From Tetracentron sinense (lineage: Eukaryota; Streptophyta; Magnoliopsida; Trochodendrales; Trochodendraceae): 64,000 bases of DNA. Of this stretch, positions 43,082 to 54,204 are shown in pieces (the first letter of the stretch is position 1; every line of letters starts with the position of its first letter). The notes beneath the pieces were generated by a model. The model did no database searches and was not told the DNA's origin. It worked only from the letters and a program-made list of their open reading frames with translations. The translations under genes and the position numbers were made by a program. The DNA lies in NCBI GenBank assembly GCA_015143295.1, contig CM026568.1, positions 14,328,607-14,392,606 of the forward strand. Reading direction: 5' to 3'.

Positions 43082-43518
43082 AAGACAAATGGGTTCGACG
43101 CGTTAGCTTACTAACGTGGACTTGGCTTTTACACCCATGTCTCCTCTTTTTTCTCCTTCTATTTCCTGCTGTAATAATGAATAATATTTTGGAATTTGTT
43201 ACCATCGTTATTTCTATGTTTTTTTGTTACCCTCATTCATTTACAGGCAAAAGTATGAAGTTGTTTTCCTTATTGGCACAGTCATGCTTCCTTCTTCTTC
43301 TTTTATTCTTCTCTGATCAACCCCAGATGATTGAAAAGCAGCAGAACATAATGTATCCTGTATGATAGACGTTAAGACTGGTATACCATCTTCCAGTCGA
43401 TGTTTGTGCTGTGTGAGAGTCGTTTTCACTGTGCAAAAGAAGTGATAGATTGGAGATGTATGTCTATACCTCAACTTTATACCAGTATAAATAGAACCAC
43501 TATTAGGTAGGGAAATAT

Positions 43519-43727
43519 TGTTAGGAAAATATTATGCTAGGGAAATATTGATCTAATATCTATTAGATACACAGGATCTCATAGATAATCTTAGATTAGT
43601 ATCTTTAAGTATATTAGGAGTATTTTTAATATTGTCTTTCTAAGTTAGGAGTTTTGTGTTATCTATTTAATCCCTCTATGGGTCATTGTAATCAACTCAA
43701 GCTTTTCAATAAATCAGAATTCTTACA
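43519..43727 (+). mobile_element. Candidate short solo LTR beyond the SNAP33 stop codon
   Basis: Starts TGTTAGGAAAATATT and ends ATTCTTACA. It has the typical copia LTR tail: 'aggagttttgtgttatctat', 'tcattgtaatcaactcaagc', AATAAA (43708-43713). No target duplication can be seen, so it may be old. It could supply the poly(A) signal of the SNAP33-type transcript. Confidence 0.4.
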
Positions 43728-44281
43728 ACCACCACCACCAGTGCCGTATCTCAACTGTTTGGAGTCAGCATACTTTTATGCCCCCTTTTTATTCTATCAA
43801 CATACAAGAATTTGATTATATAACTCTACAGCCCTCAGAATTTCACATTTTGGATTAGTCCCCACTGGATTTAGCAAGCTATTGGTTATGTAAATGATGA
43901 TATGAGATGTTTTAACTTACCAAAGAGGGAATGAAATTAGCATCCTTATTTTATAGTAAATGGCCTTATATTAGTTTACCACTAGAGATATTTAAGAGAG
44001 AAAAATAATGGATAACAACCTCACTATTGCATTTATTTGTGGATGAAAAAAAAGTGTATTCAGAGCAAACTTATTACCAGTTTTTTTATTTTTTTTTGAG
44101 AGATACTCGGTTAGGCCGCAATCCCGGTTAGTAGGTTAGTATCTGTTCAAAGTTATGGGCGGGTGGAGATGACAACACTCACACCCTCTCAGGAGTGGAA
44201 CTCGGATCAATGGAGTGGTGACTAGCACACATAACCCATGGGGCAAGTGAAGCTTCCCATCACCAGGTTAGATACTTGTGA
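43728..44281. other. Intergenic stretch, no gene seen
   Basis: AT-rich. The 'gagatactcggttaggccgc ... aagcttcccatcaccaggtt' part (44098-44270) looks like a fragment of a dispersed repeat. Nothing else is recognisable. Confidence 0.3.
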
Positions 44282-45595
44282 CTAGGGATGTCAAATCAGC
44301 CCTCCAGTAAGAGGACCAGGCCGGCCCTCCTATGCCCTCAAAGTGTACGGCTTTTGTTATTTTTATAAGGCCCGGCCGGACCGGACTTAATATTCCAAAG
44401 CCATCATACTTAGGGCTGGGCTTGATAAATGCTTTACAAAACCCGGCCCGGCCCAGTTCTCGCCCTTTTTATAATTATGTGTAATTTATACTTAATATAT
44501 TTTTTACAAAACAGTTAATTAGAGGCTAAAAGAGAGATAATAATATATTTAGATTTATGTATCCTGAGGGTTGATAAGTCTAAGTTATTTTTTCTTTTTC
44601 CCCTTTTTCATAAGCCCATTAAAACATATGCTTTTGTTGTATACAATTGCAAATTAATAAATGATATCTTCATACCCTATTCAAGACCTAGGATTAAGAT
44701 TCAATGATCTAGAACAATGCATTTTAGCATAGAGAGTGATAACATTAACCCTAAAAGAGCTCAAGACCACCATATACTATATTTTATTATAAAGATGATA
44801 GAGGGAATAATATAAGCGTCATTCATACATGCCATTATCTTTACTATTATAATAGGAGAGACAGGCGTAGCCTGATTTTTCTGAAATTCCCAAACTACCC
44901 TTATATAAAGCAAAATTTTGATTTAATGTTTTACTTTAATTCTCAAACTACCCCTTACTCCTCTATCAATTTAAAGAATAGAATCACAGTCAATCGTGAT
45001 TGAACTCGGGGAGAGTTCAATCACACCTACCGGTTAACACATGTCCCTTTTAACTCCTATTAATTGTGGTTAACTTCTTTCCCTCGCTCTCACGTGCATC
45101 GCACGTGCCACCCGCTAGTATACTATAAGGATGATAGAGAGGAACTCAATCTATATATTATTTATTATTATTGAACGACAATAATATTTATAGACTCATC
45201 CAAATAAGCATCATCAAAATATTTAAATTCAAGGTCACTGTTCACTTTTAGAACTCATTCTTCACTCACAATACAAACAAAGGTCAAATGGAAGAGTTAT
45301 GTCATAATGGATAAATAGATTTCAGTGAGAAAAGAAAGGGAAAATGATAATAAGAGGAAAATATAAACTAGAAAGATCCTAGGATTCATATAAAAAAGGA
45401 TATCTGTGATTTTAAGGGGAGATCAAACTTCTAAGAGTCACATGACTCGGTAAATATATATGGTCTTTTTTTTGGGCCTAGAGCTTGGGCCTAACTAGTT
45501 TAGGCCCTCTGAGTGCTAAGCCTGAGATAGGATATCACCCTTATAAGTGAGGGGCAGGCCTACTAAGGCCTAAGCCCACCCGTTGATAGCCCTAG
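44282..45595. mobile_element. Candidate MITE with GGCCCGGCC words, carrying a nested Helitron
   Basis: The left end CTAGGGATGTCAAATCAG and the complement of the right end, CTAGGGCTATCAACGGG, form an imperfect TIR. Subterminal sequence is made of 'ggcccggccggaccgg', 'gggctgggcttg' and similar words. No target duplication could be matched, so boundaries are tentative. Confidence 0.4.
44838..45118 (+). mobile_element. Non-autonomous Helitron, copy 2
   Basis: Starts TCTTTACTATTATAATAGG right after host A (44837). It ends with hairpin CACGTGCATCGCACGTG plus CCACCCGCTAG before host T (45119). It is 281 bp with no coding capacity. Shares both ends and the internal 'cacatgtcccttttaactcc' module with copy 1 at 28424-28832, in the opposite orientation and without its duplications. 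Confidence 0.85.
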
Positions 45596-46727
45596 ACCCC
45601 GCCTATTGACAACCATACTTTTGACTGCTAGTAGATTATTTGTAATTAGAACTATAAACGGAACAAATTGAAGGTGAATAGTGGTATATTCAAATTAATA
45701 TCTGATAACGACTATCCAAATTTGATTAAATATCCAATTTGTGGTATAATAGAACATTCGTACACAATTCCAATTAAAATGTTCAAACTTGGATAATATC
45801 TGGAATATCTTATTACTTTAATCATAAAAAATTAAAAGAAAAATGCAAAAGAAATATAATTTTATTGAAAATAATAAATTATTATTTTACGCTCACTTAT
45901 ATTAAAAAACATAATTTAATATTACTTGAAATTATGTAAAAAAAAATACATATTAGTAAGAGTATTTTAGTCTTATGAACTTATAATATTATGTTATGTG
46001 TGTATATAATAACATATTATATAACTGATCCTATATTTATTAAATCAACTATATCAATATCCCAATTCACATCCAATAGTAAAAGTACTAATTGAATTTG
46101 CTCAGCCAAATGCCTATTCAGATGATTATCTGATCAAACGAATTCCAGTACAAATTGGATACAGATATTATCTGCATCTATTGACATCCCCAAGTGTAAT
46201 TAACCCTTTCTGACCAACTGGTTGAAGCACCAAGGATCCAAAATTCAGATAAATTGACAAATTGACAAATTCTTCAGTTGGGTCACAGTTAAAAAGAAGT
46301 GGTCAAAATCCCTTCCCCCAGGGTGGGATTCATACTTCACCTTTCACCAGCTTAAATTTCATATTTACGAACTAATTGACTAGCTTTAGCTTCCATTGTT
46401 ATCGTATCAAAGTTCACGAAAACCTGAATCCATGATCACATACAACAACTGAAACGCAAGTGAATTTACAGATAATCTCCATTAGCAAAATGATCAGTTA
46501 CAGTGACTTGCCTTGCATCAAGAGGAGCCTTAGTATTCTTACATGGACATGTTGAAAATAGGCATGTAATCCATGTTGGACGTGCAGATACACACACACA
46601 CACACAAACTTTTCCTACTCAATTGTTGTTAAAGGAAGGAAAAAAAATGAGGGGCAGCCATAACTATACTCAAAACTGTCAGATCCTATATCAGTAAACA
46701 GGGAAAATGCCGAGATGGCGCCCATTA
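45596..46727. other. AT-rich intergenic stretch between the two host genes
   Basis: No gene. 45640-46200 is rich in 'aaatatccaatttg' and 'gatattcaaatt' words and ends 'ctattgacatccccaag', resembling another eroded MITE. 46580-46720 is the likely 3' UTR/downstream region of the NYN-LOTUS gene. A short (CA)n run lies at 46590-46604. Confidence 0.35.
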
Positions 46728-48335
46728 CTAGCTACCTACAGCAGTCAGAAACTTCTTCTTGCTTCCCTGTTCCTCATGCAAGACAACAATGTCTCTCAAC
46801 TTGCCGAATAGCTGCTCCAGTTCATCCACGCCGAAGCTCCGATAATCCAGTGCTTTCTTGTACCTCTGCTGATATATTTCCTCAAAACAACCCAAGAAAA
46901 TCCGACACGAGTAGCTCACGAGAATCTCTTGTAATTCGTGCTTGAACCGTTCGAGACAATTGTCAATTTTGTGGGTTTCCGCCAAAGTGGTCTCTACACT
47001 CCTCTCATCGTGTTTGACAATCCTTTCATCATCTGACGACTCATCTGAAGAGCAACCCGTGATAGGGATCGTGATAATATCTGTATTCTCCACCTGAGGC
47101 CCCTTCCCTTTCTTATCTTTCCTTACTATACTTGATGGAGCACCGGTGGGCCCTGTTTTGTCAGGTCTGTCAATGGAGTTGCGGAGGTAGACAAACTTCT
47201 TTTGGCCCTTCCCCGCCACGGTTAATGTGTCTGCCATCTTCTTCAGGAGGTTTAAGAGCTTAAACGCCCCGTACTCGGCCACAAACAGGGGCCGCCCAAA
47301 AATCTTCTGATATTCTGCAGGAACACGGACAAGAGATAGGCACCCCCCTGACAACTCAAGCAACTTCACTAGCTGGGCCTTCAGACCATTGAGGTCTCCA
47401 GGCTGAACCCACAATGTCAGGTCTTGCGATTCATTCCGGACACCAGAAACAGGTCCACCTGAAACATCGCTTAAACCAGAGGGGAGACTTTGGGATCTAA
47501 AAGTGGGGAAAGGCATGGCATATTCAGAAAACGATTGTGAAGCCCTTGAGTTCTCCATGGAGTTGTAATAGTAGATCTGGTTGACGTTAGCCCGACCTGT
47601 GAACTCACTTTGGGAGACTCCTCTATATATAATAGCTTCTTCATTTTGGCCATCTGGGTTGTCACTGATATGGCACCCCATGAGATACCCGGCAATGTCA
47701 GAGGATCCACGGGGCATTAAAGCCTTAGGGGGGACAAAGCCTTCTCCACGAGCCACACTAGGCCAATCCCAGACAAACCTCCCAGCATTACTCAAGGCAG
47801 ATGAAACACCCACTCCAGATGGAATAACAAGAATAACAGTGTACCCACGTTGGCCAAGTATGTGCAATGCTGGAGCAAAATCTACATCCCCCGAGATCAG
47901 CAGGATTGAAGATGGTGGTCGGTTGTCAAGGGCAAAGAGAAACATGTCAATCAATATAGCCTTGTCGGCAGCATCCTTTCTTCCATTTGGGACGTCTATC
48001 AGTTTTACACCAGTTCTCTGGCAACCCTCTCTAAGTCGCCTCGGAAAGGCATTGAAATCACCATAGGCAGAGAACATAGTAACAGCTCCTTCTATCACAG
48101 GGTGGACCCGCAGTGCCATTCGGATGTTACCCGCAACATCTTCGGGGCGGACATCACTTGGGACAGGGCAGTTCTCAATATCCCAGAGAATAGCCACGGG
48201 ACCAATTGAGGAGGTCCTGCTTTGCTGGCTCACAGGCGGCTGAGGTGGGCACATGTTTGAGTTTATGGTACTTGTACCACTCAGGTTTGAGGATTCCAAA
48301 GACGATATCATTGCAGATGTATTTGGATTAGCCAT
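46728..48335 (-). CDS. NYN-domain RNase-like protein with two LOTUS (OST-HTH) domains
   Basis: 535 codons in one exon from the ATG at 48335-48333 (MANPNTSAMISS). The frame is open upstream, but the next codons lack a better ATG. A pyrimidine tract followed by CTAG at 48366-48363 (minus strand) suggests a splice acceptor of an upstream exon. The NYN (PIN-like) domain spans about residues 46-192, with the expected acidic residues in AILWDIENCPVP (Asp52), DKAILIDMF (Asp130) and LLISGDVDFAPAL (Asp150, Asp152). A first LOTUS/OST-HTH domain lies at about 312-387 (LKAQLVKLLELSGGCLSLVR ... RPLFVAEYGAFKLLNLLKKM). A second, weaker one lies at about 459-531 (LERFKHELQEILVSYSCRIF). This is the architecture of plant MARF1-like proteins, predicted endoribonucleases that may bind RNA through LOTUS domains. 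The specific substrate is unknown. The gene converges with the SNAP33-type gene. Confidence 0.85.
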   Translation of the reverse strand: MANPNTSAMISSLESSNLSGTSTINSNMCPPQPPVSQQSRTSSIGPVAILWDIENCPVPSDVRPEDVAGNIRMALRVHPVIEGAVTMFSAYGDFNAFPRRLREGCQRTGVKLIDVPNGRKDAADKAILIDMFLFALDNRPPSSILLISGDVDFAPALHILGQRGYTVILVIPSGVGVSSALSNAGRFVWDWPSVARGEGFVPPKALMPRGSSDIAGYLMGCHISDNPDGQNEEAIIYRGVSQSEFTGRANVNQIYYYNSMENSRASQSFSEYAMPFPTFRSQSLPSGLSDVSGGPVSGVRNESQDLTLWVQPGDLNGLKAQLVKLLELSGGCLSLVRVPAEYQKIFGRPLFVAEYGAFKLLNLLKKMADTLTVAGKGQKKFVYLRNSIDRPDKTGPTGAPSSIVRKDKKGKGPQVENTDIITIPITGCSSDESSDDERIVKHDERSVETTLAETHKIDNCLERFKHELQEILVSYSCRIFLGCFEEIYQQRYKKALDYRSFGVDELEQLFGKLRDIVVLHEEQGSKKKFLTAVGS

Positions 48336-48363
48336 CGTTGGATCATCAAAATTCAAGATTCCT

Positions 48364-48366
48364 AGA
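48364..48366 (-). other. Putative splice acceptor upstream of the NYN-LOTUS coding exon
   Basis: On the minus strand a CT-rich run ('tctcatctctctctaccatc') ends in CTAG just before GAATCTTGAATTTTGATG. This fits a 3' splice site, so the transcript probably has at least one upstream exon. Confidence 0.45.
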
Positions 48367-49269
48367 GATGGTAGAGAGAGATGAGAATCAAGTGCATATA
48401 TAACAAGAGATGTATCTCAAAATAATGCAAAAAGCAAAACATGGCGACATTTTAAAATGTCAAAGTACAGGATGACACTAGGCACCCCGTAAACGGATTC
48501 TGTTTTCTGGACCATAAGGAAGTTCAGTATCACTTTGACCAGGCTTGAGTTTTAGGTTATAGCAAATAGTTAGCACTGCCCTCTGCATGTGCACCACATG
48601 GACGGCAGATGGGGAAGGGAGCATGAAAATCCATGCTGCACTGTATTATCAAATGGAAATTTACATAAATATAAAATCAGATAAAATATATCCATTATTC
48701 AGCCTAAAAAGGTGATCCAGATGTAGCAACTCATAAAATTACGTATTTAGCACAGGGTTGATTAACCTTAATCAATATGAAGAGTACTTGAGTTTCCTTG
48801 TTCCCCATCTTTGCTGCATTGCTCAAACCCCACCAAAAAATCAAAATATACCCAAACTACCAAAGAAAATAAACTACCAGTAATCTCAATCAACTTAATC
48901 AAGTACACAAACATGTCGCAATTAACCAAGATTTGATTGTCAGTCCAGACCAATGTAGTAAAGTGTCACCTAAGTAGCCACTTGGCAAAGCCAGGAGACC
49001 TAGCGTTTGCTTCAGGGTTCAGGCAGGCGCTTGTTAGGACAAGGTCATCTAGTTGCACCTAAGCGTCATCACCCACGCGCTGAAGGTTAAAGCAATAGTG
49101 ACAAGGCAGTCACCCTAAACCCATATAAAGGTAGATGTAAGTAACATGACAATAATAATAATGACAAAGATAAGGATGCCAGCTTGCTAAGTTGCAAAAT
49201 TCGGTCGGCGTCAAAACAACGAGGTTCAAAACCTGTGCTTATATGCTCACACAAATGCTTGCCTATCTA
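48367..49269. other. Non-coding stretch upstream of the NYN coding exon
   Basis: Includes a MITE-like fragment with 'aatgtagtaaagtgtcacct' (48952), whose end resembles the element at 40771, and 'gcgcttgttaggacaagg'. No right boundary or target duplication found. No gene. Confidence 0.35.
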
Positions 49270-50310
49270 CAAAAACAAATTGGGGAATCTGGTGATCTGG
49301 AAAAACAACAATCCTTGAGGAAAATAAATAAGAAGAGTCCTCAGCTCTTCTAGGGACAGACAAAAGCTGTTGGCTTTAAAAGCGGATTATCAAAATCTCT
49401 TGGTTAATGAGGAGATTTGTTAAAAATACAAGTCTAAGGTGAGGTGGCTCAAAGAAGGGGAATATGAGTACCAAGTTCTTTCATATGACTGCAAACACGA
49501 GGAAGAATGACAATCACATATCCAGTTTAAAAGTGGGAGGAGTTTTGCTAATAAGGAAGAGGGTATCAGGCATGAGGTTGCCTGAGGTCATAGAGTTCTA
49601 CAAGAATCTTTACAAAGAAAATCACTCTTATAGACCGCAATTTAATGAACTGAGCTTTGATAAAATTTCTGATGAGGTTAGGGCAAAGCTAGAGAGGCCA
49701 TTTCAGGAGGAAGAAATCCTTGAGGTCATTGATAATATGATTGGTGATAATGCTCCTGGCCCAGACGATTTTACCATATCTTCTGGGAAAGATGCTAGCC
49801 TAGGATAGATTCCAATGTCATGAGGATAGTGGAGGAATTTTGCAGGACTGGTTCATTCAACAAACTTCTAAATTGTACCTTTCTTGACCTGATTCCTAAA
49901 GTTGGAGGTGCCCAATAGCTTAGAGACTTCCGCCATATCAGCCTAGCGGGAAGGGTTTACAAGATGCCTGAAAGGGACAACAAACTTGATCAAATCCTCG
50001 CCGCAAGAAGCTTTCATTCAAGGGAGAAAAATGGTATTTTGATAGCAAACAAATGTCCAAATTCCAGGTTAAGAAGTGGTAGGAAGGGGATCATATATGC
50101 AAGTTGGATTTTAAGAAGGCCTATGACCATATGATTGGGTGTTTCTATGATATTGACTGAGAATGATGGTCTTTGGGGTTGAATAGAAGGCCTGGATGAA
50201 GGCATGTTACGAATCTGTTTCTTTCTGGATATTTGTAATAGGGACAGTTTCGCCGGAGTCAATAGGAACAGTTTTGCTGGGGGCAATATCTTGGACACTA
50301 CGGAAGGAGA
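49270..50310 (+). pseudogene. L1-type LINE ORF2 remnant, part 1 (linker and start of RT)
   Basis: The open piece 49464-49808 includes STKFFHMTANTRKNDNHISS, EVIEFYKNLYKEN, RPFQEEEILEVIDNM and DNAPGPDDF. These are the linker and first RT motif of plant L1-type ORF2. After stops, LIPKVGGAQ, LRDFRHISLAGRVYKM and CPNSRLRSGRKG continue the RT domain. 5'-truncated, with many stops and frameshifts. Confidence 0.8.
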
Positions 50311-50667
50311 GGAATAACTGAATATGCAGGTTTTTGATAACGCATACTCTACTCCTAGCCGATTGTGTTCTCATATTGGTCTGTGCATTTCCGAATGGTG
50401 CTCCATTCGATGGATGGGAATATAGGTGGATGAGTTACTAGGATGATCATCTTCATTGTTTTTAGGCTTGTCATTGTAGTATGTGTTATTAGATAGTACA
50501 TCTTTTCTTTCCCTATTTCTATTTCTGCAGGTTTATAACCTTGTAAACTCCCTTTGGACATCTCTCTTTTGTGTTTCTCTTCATAGTATATTTAAAGTAT
50601 TTCATTTGATTATCAATCACAAAAAACTATGTATCTACTATATACAATATTTACTATATGTAATAGG

Positions 50668-52414
50668 CAAGGTTCAAAAAATTGAAAATATCGGCGACAT
50701 ATCGCCGATATTTATCGATATCGCTGGTGGGTGACACATCTACATGTTTAATTTTTACACCATATCGAGGATATATCGTCGATATCATGCAATATCAACC
50801 GAATATCTTTTTTTTTTTTTATAATAGGCTTTGGCCTTTGGATATGAGAGCAAGGTTGTTAAATCGTAACCGAAGCGTAAAATCGTTTTAGGACCGATTC
50901 GATCCAAATCAGGATTCAAATCGTAAATCGTAAGATTCATTATATTTTTTTAAGAGTTGTTTAAAAATATAAAAAATTACTTAATAAATCAAAAAATAGA
51001 ATAATCTATTATCCAAAAGTTTTCATTCATATCTATTGATAAAAGAAAGTAATGAACATCTCATTGCATACACTATAAAAAAAAAGAGAATGAACTCCAT
51101 AAAATGGGAAAAAAAAACCAATATCATAGATAAATTAACAAAAGTAAACTCATATAATCATGTTGTATGAGATCAAGTATCAAAAACATTTTACAAATAA
51201 AAGACTAATAAAATAAATTATCAAGGGAAACTATCAAGTTTTCCCAAAATTCAACTTCATCATCTTTCTTCTTCCTTCTTTTTTTGTTCCACTTCACAGC
51301 ATGCCATCAACTGAGAGAACCCAAATAGGAGTGTTGGAATGTCCGAAATAAGGGTTTTCTTGTTTTTTCTTATTTCTTAAAAGATATAGAGTACCTTTAA
51401 AAAATTAAAAAAAATTAAAAATATTATTTAAGTATTGGTCCGTAAAAGGGGGGTTTCGTGCTCGAATCGCCTGAATCGTACGCTTTGAATCTCAATTCGT
51501 AATCAGAATCGCAAATCAAATAAGATTTACTCAATTAAGATTTTCACCTCTGATTTGAATCGTTTTGCTTGGGATTCGAATTGAATCGTAGGATTTGAAT
51601 CACACATCGCAAGGATTTAACAACCATGTATGAGAGTAAAACAATGTAAAGCGCATTGCTTCACTCTATCTTATTTACATAAAACATCATTTACCATTTA
51701 CTTAAGATATTAATATGTAAATAAGATTATAACCCTCATTTGAATTCAACAAAATTATCCTAGATCCAAATTCCTGAAGAAAAAAAGTCAACTTTTAAGT
51801 TCATGAACAAAATCCACTTTTTAACGCCTTTTTTAGAATTTCAATTTTCCAAATACTAAGTCTCAAATCTTAAATTTCATAAATTTAACCATATCAAAAC
51901 ATTATTAAAACTCAAAAGTCTAGTAAAAAAAATATCGTATTTTAGTCTTCAAAAATATTTTCATCTATAGGGTCAAAAAGTCAACTAACAGTTCAACCAA
52001 AAAAAACTTTACATTCAAGCTTTACAAAAAAAAATTAAGCATATTATGGGCACCTTCATTTAAAATACTCTCAAATTCTAAAAAAAGCATATAGATATAT
52101 TTTTGGGTATGAGCCGTATGAATATGAGTATGAGGGTACAACCTTATCTAGCAGTATCAATGATAATTTTACTCTCAAGAACATAGCTATACACATCTTA
52201 GCCCCCTTCCCATTGCATCTCTTATGTACATTTTTTTAAAAAAATGTTTTTATTTTCAAATATGTATTAACATCTATTTTAATATCTCCTAAAGTTGCAC
52301 TGCAAAATTCTAAGTTTAGCCCAATTTTATGCCTTTTTCCAAAAATCACTGATAAACGATATATTTTTTTCCGTAGCTCGACATGTCAAGCGAAATCGAC
52401 ATTTAGAACCTTGA
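50668..52414. mobile_element. hAT-type MITE, ATATCG word, inserted in the LINE
   Basis: The ends CAAGGTTCAAAAAA and (complement) CAAGGTTCTAAATGTCG are inverted. The flanks GTAATAGG (50660-50667) and ATAATAGG (52414-52421) match at 7 of 8 positions, allowing one base of uncertainty at the right tip. Subterminal sequence repeats 'atatcggcgacatatcgccg', 'atttatcgatatcgc' and 'atatcgaggatatatcgtcg'. The core 51695-52028 is shared with the element at 40771. A second MITE (50851-51628) is nested in it. Confidence 0.75.
50851..51628. mobile_element. hAT-type MITE, AATCGTA word, nested in the previous MITE
   Basis: Perfect 8-bp TSD TATGAGAG at 50843-50850 and 51629-51636. The ends CAAGGTTGTTAAATCG and (complement) CATGGTTGTTAAATCC form the TIR. 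Subterminal sequence repeats words such as 'aaatcgtaaccgaagcgtaa', 'cgattcgatcc' and 'gaatcgtaggatttgaatc'. No coding frame. Confidence 0.9.
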
Positions 52415-52569
52415 TAATAGGTAATGTAAGGCTGGACCAAGGAGGGTGAGCAGAGTCACAAAGAGGGCCTTGAATTTTTGGGCCCTATCGAAACGTCAGG
52501 CCTTCGGATGGCCGGGCCAGGCCAAGCAACCTCATTAAATCTAGAGGGATGTTTAGACAGGCCTAATCT

Positions 52570-53036
52570 CTAGTCTGAAGGTGAACCTTCATAATAGTGA
52601 GAGGTTTGGTGTTGGGGATGTTTCTAATCTAGAGGAATTAGCCAAGGTGCTGTAGTGGAGGATTGGGAATTTTACTTCTAAGTACCTTGGTATGCCCCTA
52701 AGGGTTAGATTTAAGCCAAAGAGATTTGAAAACCAGTTGTTGAGAGAGTTTCTTGAAGACTAATTGCGTGGAAGGCTTCGTACCTTTCTAAAGGCAGGAG
52801 GTTCACTCTCAATGAGAGCACTTTGGCAAATGTACCAATCCATTCCCATGACTAAGGCAGATTTCCTAAAAACATTTCAAAGGAATTTTTATGGAATGAC
52901 CATGATGACGTTAAAAAATAATCATTCTCTTTAGTGAAAAATGTGTTCACCCCTATTCACAAGGGCAAGATTGGCACTATACCCTTTCATGAAATGAACT
53001 CAACTCTGTTAGGCAAGTTGCTTTGGAGGTTTTAAG
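52570..53036 (+). pseudogene. L1-type LINE ORF2 remnant, part 2
   Basis: Translates in broken frames to 'WRIGNFTSKYLGMPLRVRFK', a 'WKASYLSKGRRFTL' equivalent and a 'FVKNVFTPIHKGKIGT' equivalent, the region after RT in plant L1 ORF2. Separated from part 1 by the MITE at 50668-52414. It is interrupted on its right by the MITE at 53045, whose TSD GATGAGAG marks the break. Confidence 0.7.
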
Positions 53037-53044
53037 GATGAGAG

Positions 53045-53313
53045 CTCTGTAACAAAAAACTCTATTTTTTTAAAAAATTCGCAAATTATTCGTGCATTTT
53101 TGCTTTGCCGAATTATTCGCGAATTTTCCGAATTATTCTCGAATTACTTTCTCAAACTTGGCAAAAAATTGTTTATTTTATATATTTTTAATCAAATTGT
53201 TCGGTATATTTTTATATTTATTAATTTATTTTTTATTTGTTCCGAATTTTTTTCGAATTTTTCCGAACTTGACCTCTGCCGAATTATTCCCGAACACCGA
53301 CTTTGTCACTATG
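53045..53313. mobile_element. hAT-type MITE, CGAATTATTCG word, inserted in the LINE
   Basis: Perfect 8-bp TSD GATGAGAG at 53037-53044 and 53314-53321. The ends CTCTGTAACAAAA and (complement) CATAGTGACAAAG are imperfect TIRs. The body repeats 'cgcaaattattcg', 'ccgaattattcgcgaatttt', 'ccgaattattctcgaatta' and 'ccgaatttttttcgaatttt'. Open frames here are by-products of this sequence. Confidence 0.85.
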
Positions 53314-53321
53314 GATGAGAG

Positions 53322-54196
53322 AGAATCTATGGAGATAAGTTATTGTGGTGAAATATAGGATGGATTCGGTGTGGGTTCCAAAGGATATACAAAGTCCTTA
53401 TGGGTTTAGCATGTGAAAGGCTATTGTAAAGAGTAAAGACTAAAGAGCAATTCAACAAGCACATTCCATTCATAGTGAGTTTAGGAGAGGAGAACAACTC
53501 CGCTTAAAAATGTCTTCGGAAATATTTATCTTTTGGCATCTGAGAATCATTGCATGGTTGATTCTTGCTTCAAGATTAGGAATGATGACGTGGTTTGGGA
53601 TCCTAAGCTAAGAATAGACTTAACTGATTGAGAGCTGGAGGATTATCTTAGATTGTTGAGGCTCCTCTCAACAATAAAGTCTAACCCTCTTGTCTGCGAT
53701 GGTCGGATATAGTCCAGGGATAGTAAGGGTGGTTCATTGTGAGATTAACCTTTCAATTTTTTTAGGCTTAGTCCTAATGATTCTTTTCCTTACAGAGTAG
53801 TATCGAATCCTAGCATTCCATCTAAGATCGGTTTATTCCTATGAACAGCTTTCCTTGAAAACAAATTTCAGCATATAAAACTTGAAGAGTAAGAGATGGA
53901 GACTCGCTAACAGATATTTCATGACTAAGGCTGAGGTGGAATCAGTGAATCACTTATTAGTCCATTGTCCTTTGGTCAGTGGTATTTGGGGTTATTTCCT
54001 ATCTCGCTTAGAGGTAGGGACCCAGCCCGCTCTAGGCCTGATTACATAGTTGGGTGGTCTTGGGCTTTGAGGCTTAGGCTCGGTGGCCAATTAGACTAAA
54101 CTTCTAATTGGGTTTGGCTTGGCCCGATTACTAAAAACTCCCAAAACAGCATATTTTCCCTTCCTTAGGTAGGCAGGGCCGGCCCCCCGTTTATTA
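53322..54196 (+). pseudogene. L1-type LINE ORF2 remnant, part 3 (zinc-binding RVT domain)
   Basis: Pieces such as RNDDVVWDPKLRIDLTD, SFPYRVVSNPSIPSKIGLF, a 'WRLANRYFMTKAEVESVNHL' equivalent and LVHCPLVSGIWGYFL give the zf-RVT domain near the end of L1-type ORF2. The remnant stops near 54010 and is followed by GGGCC-rich repeat sequence into which the MITE at 54205 is inserted. Confidence 0.75.
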
Positions 54197-54204
54197 ATCG
54201 GGCC

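Noticed and set aside
43247..43365. Hydrophobic C-terminal extension of the SNAP33-like protein as the main form
   Set aside because: The exon already ends in Leu-Leu-Gly-Lys and TGA at 43079-43081, the usual end of the family, so the extension needs optional splicing; kept only as a possible isoform.
48336..48356. Earlier start of the NYN-LOTUS protein at 48356
   Set aside because: That codon is TTG; the first ATG in frame is at 48335-48333.
48951..49110. MITE with CAATGTAGTAAAGTGTC end
   Set aside because: The left tip resembles the element at 40771, but no right end or 8-bp duplication could be matched; left as an unassigned fragment.
53092..53358. Hydrophobic Phe-rich frames that could look like a membrane protein
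   Set aside because: They run through an AT-rich MITE with its own TSD (53045-53313) inserted in a LINE.
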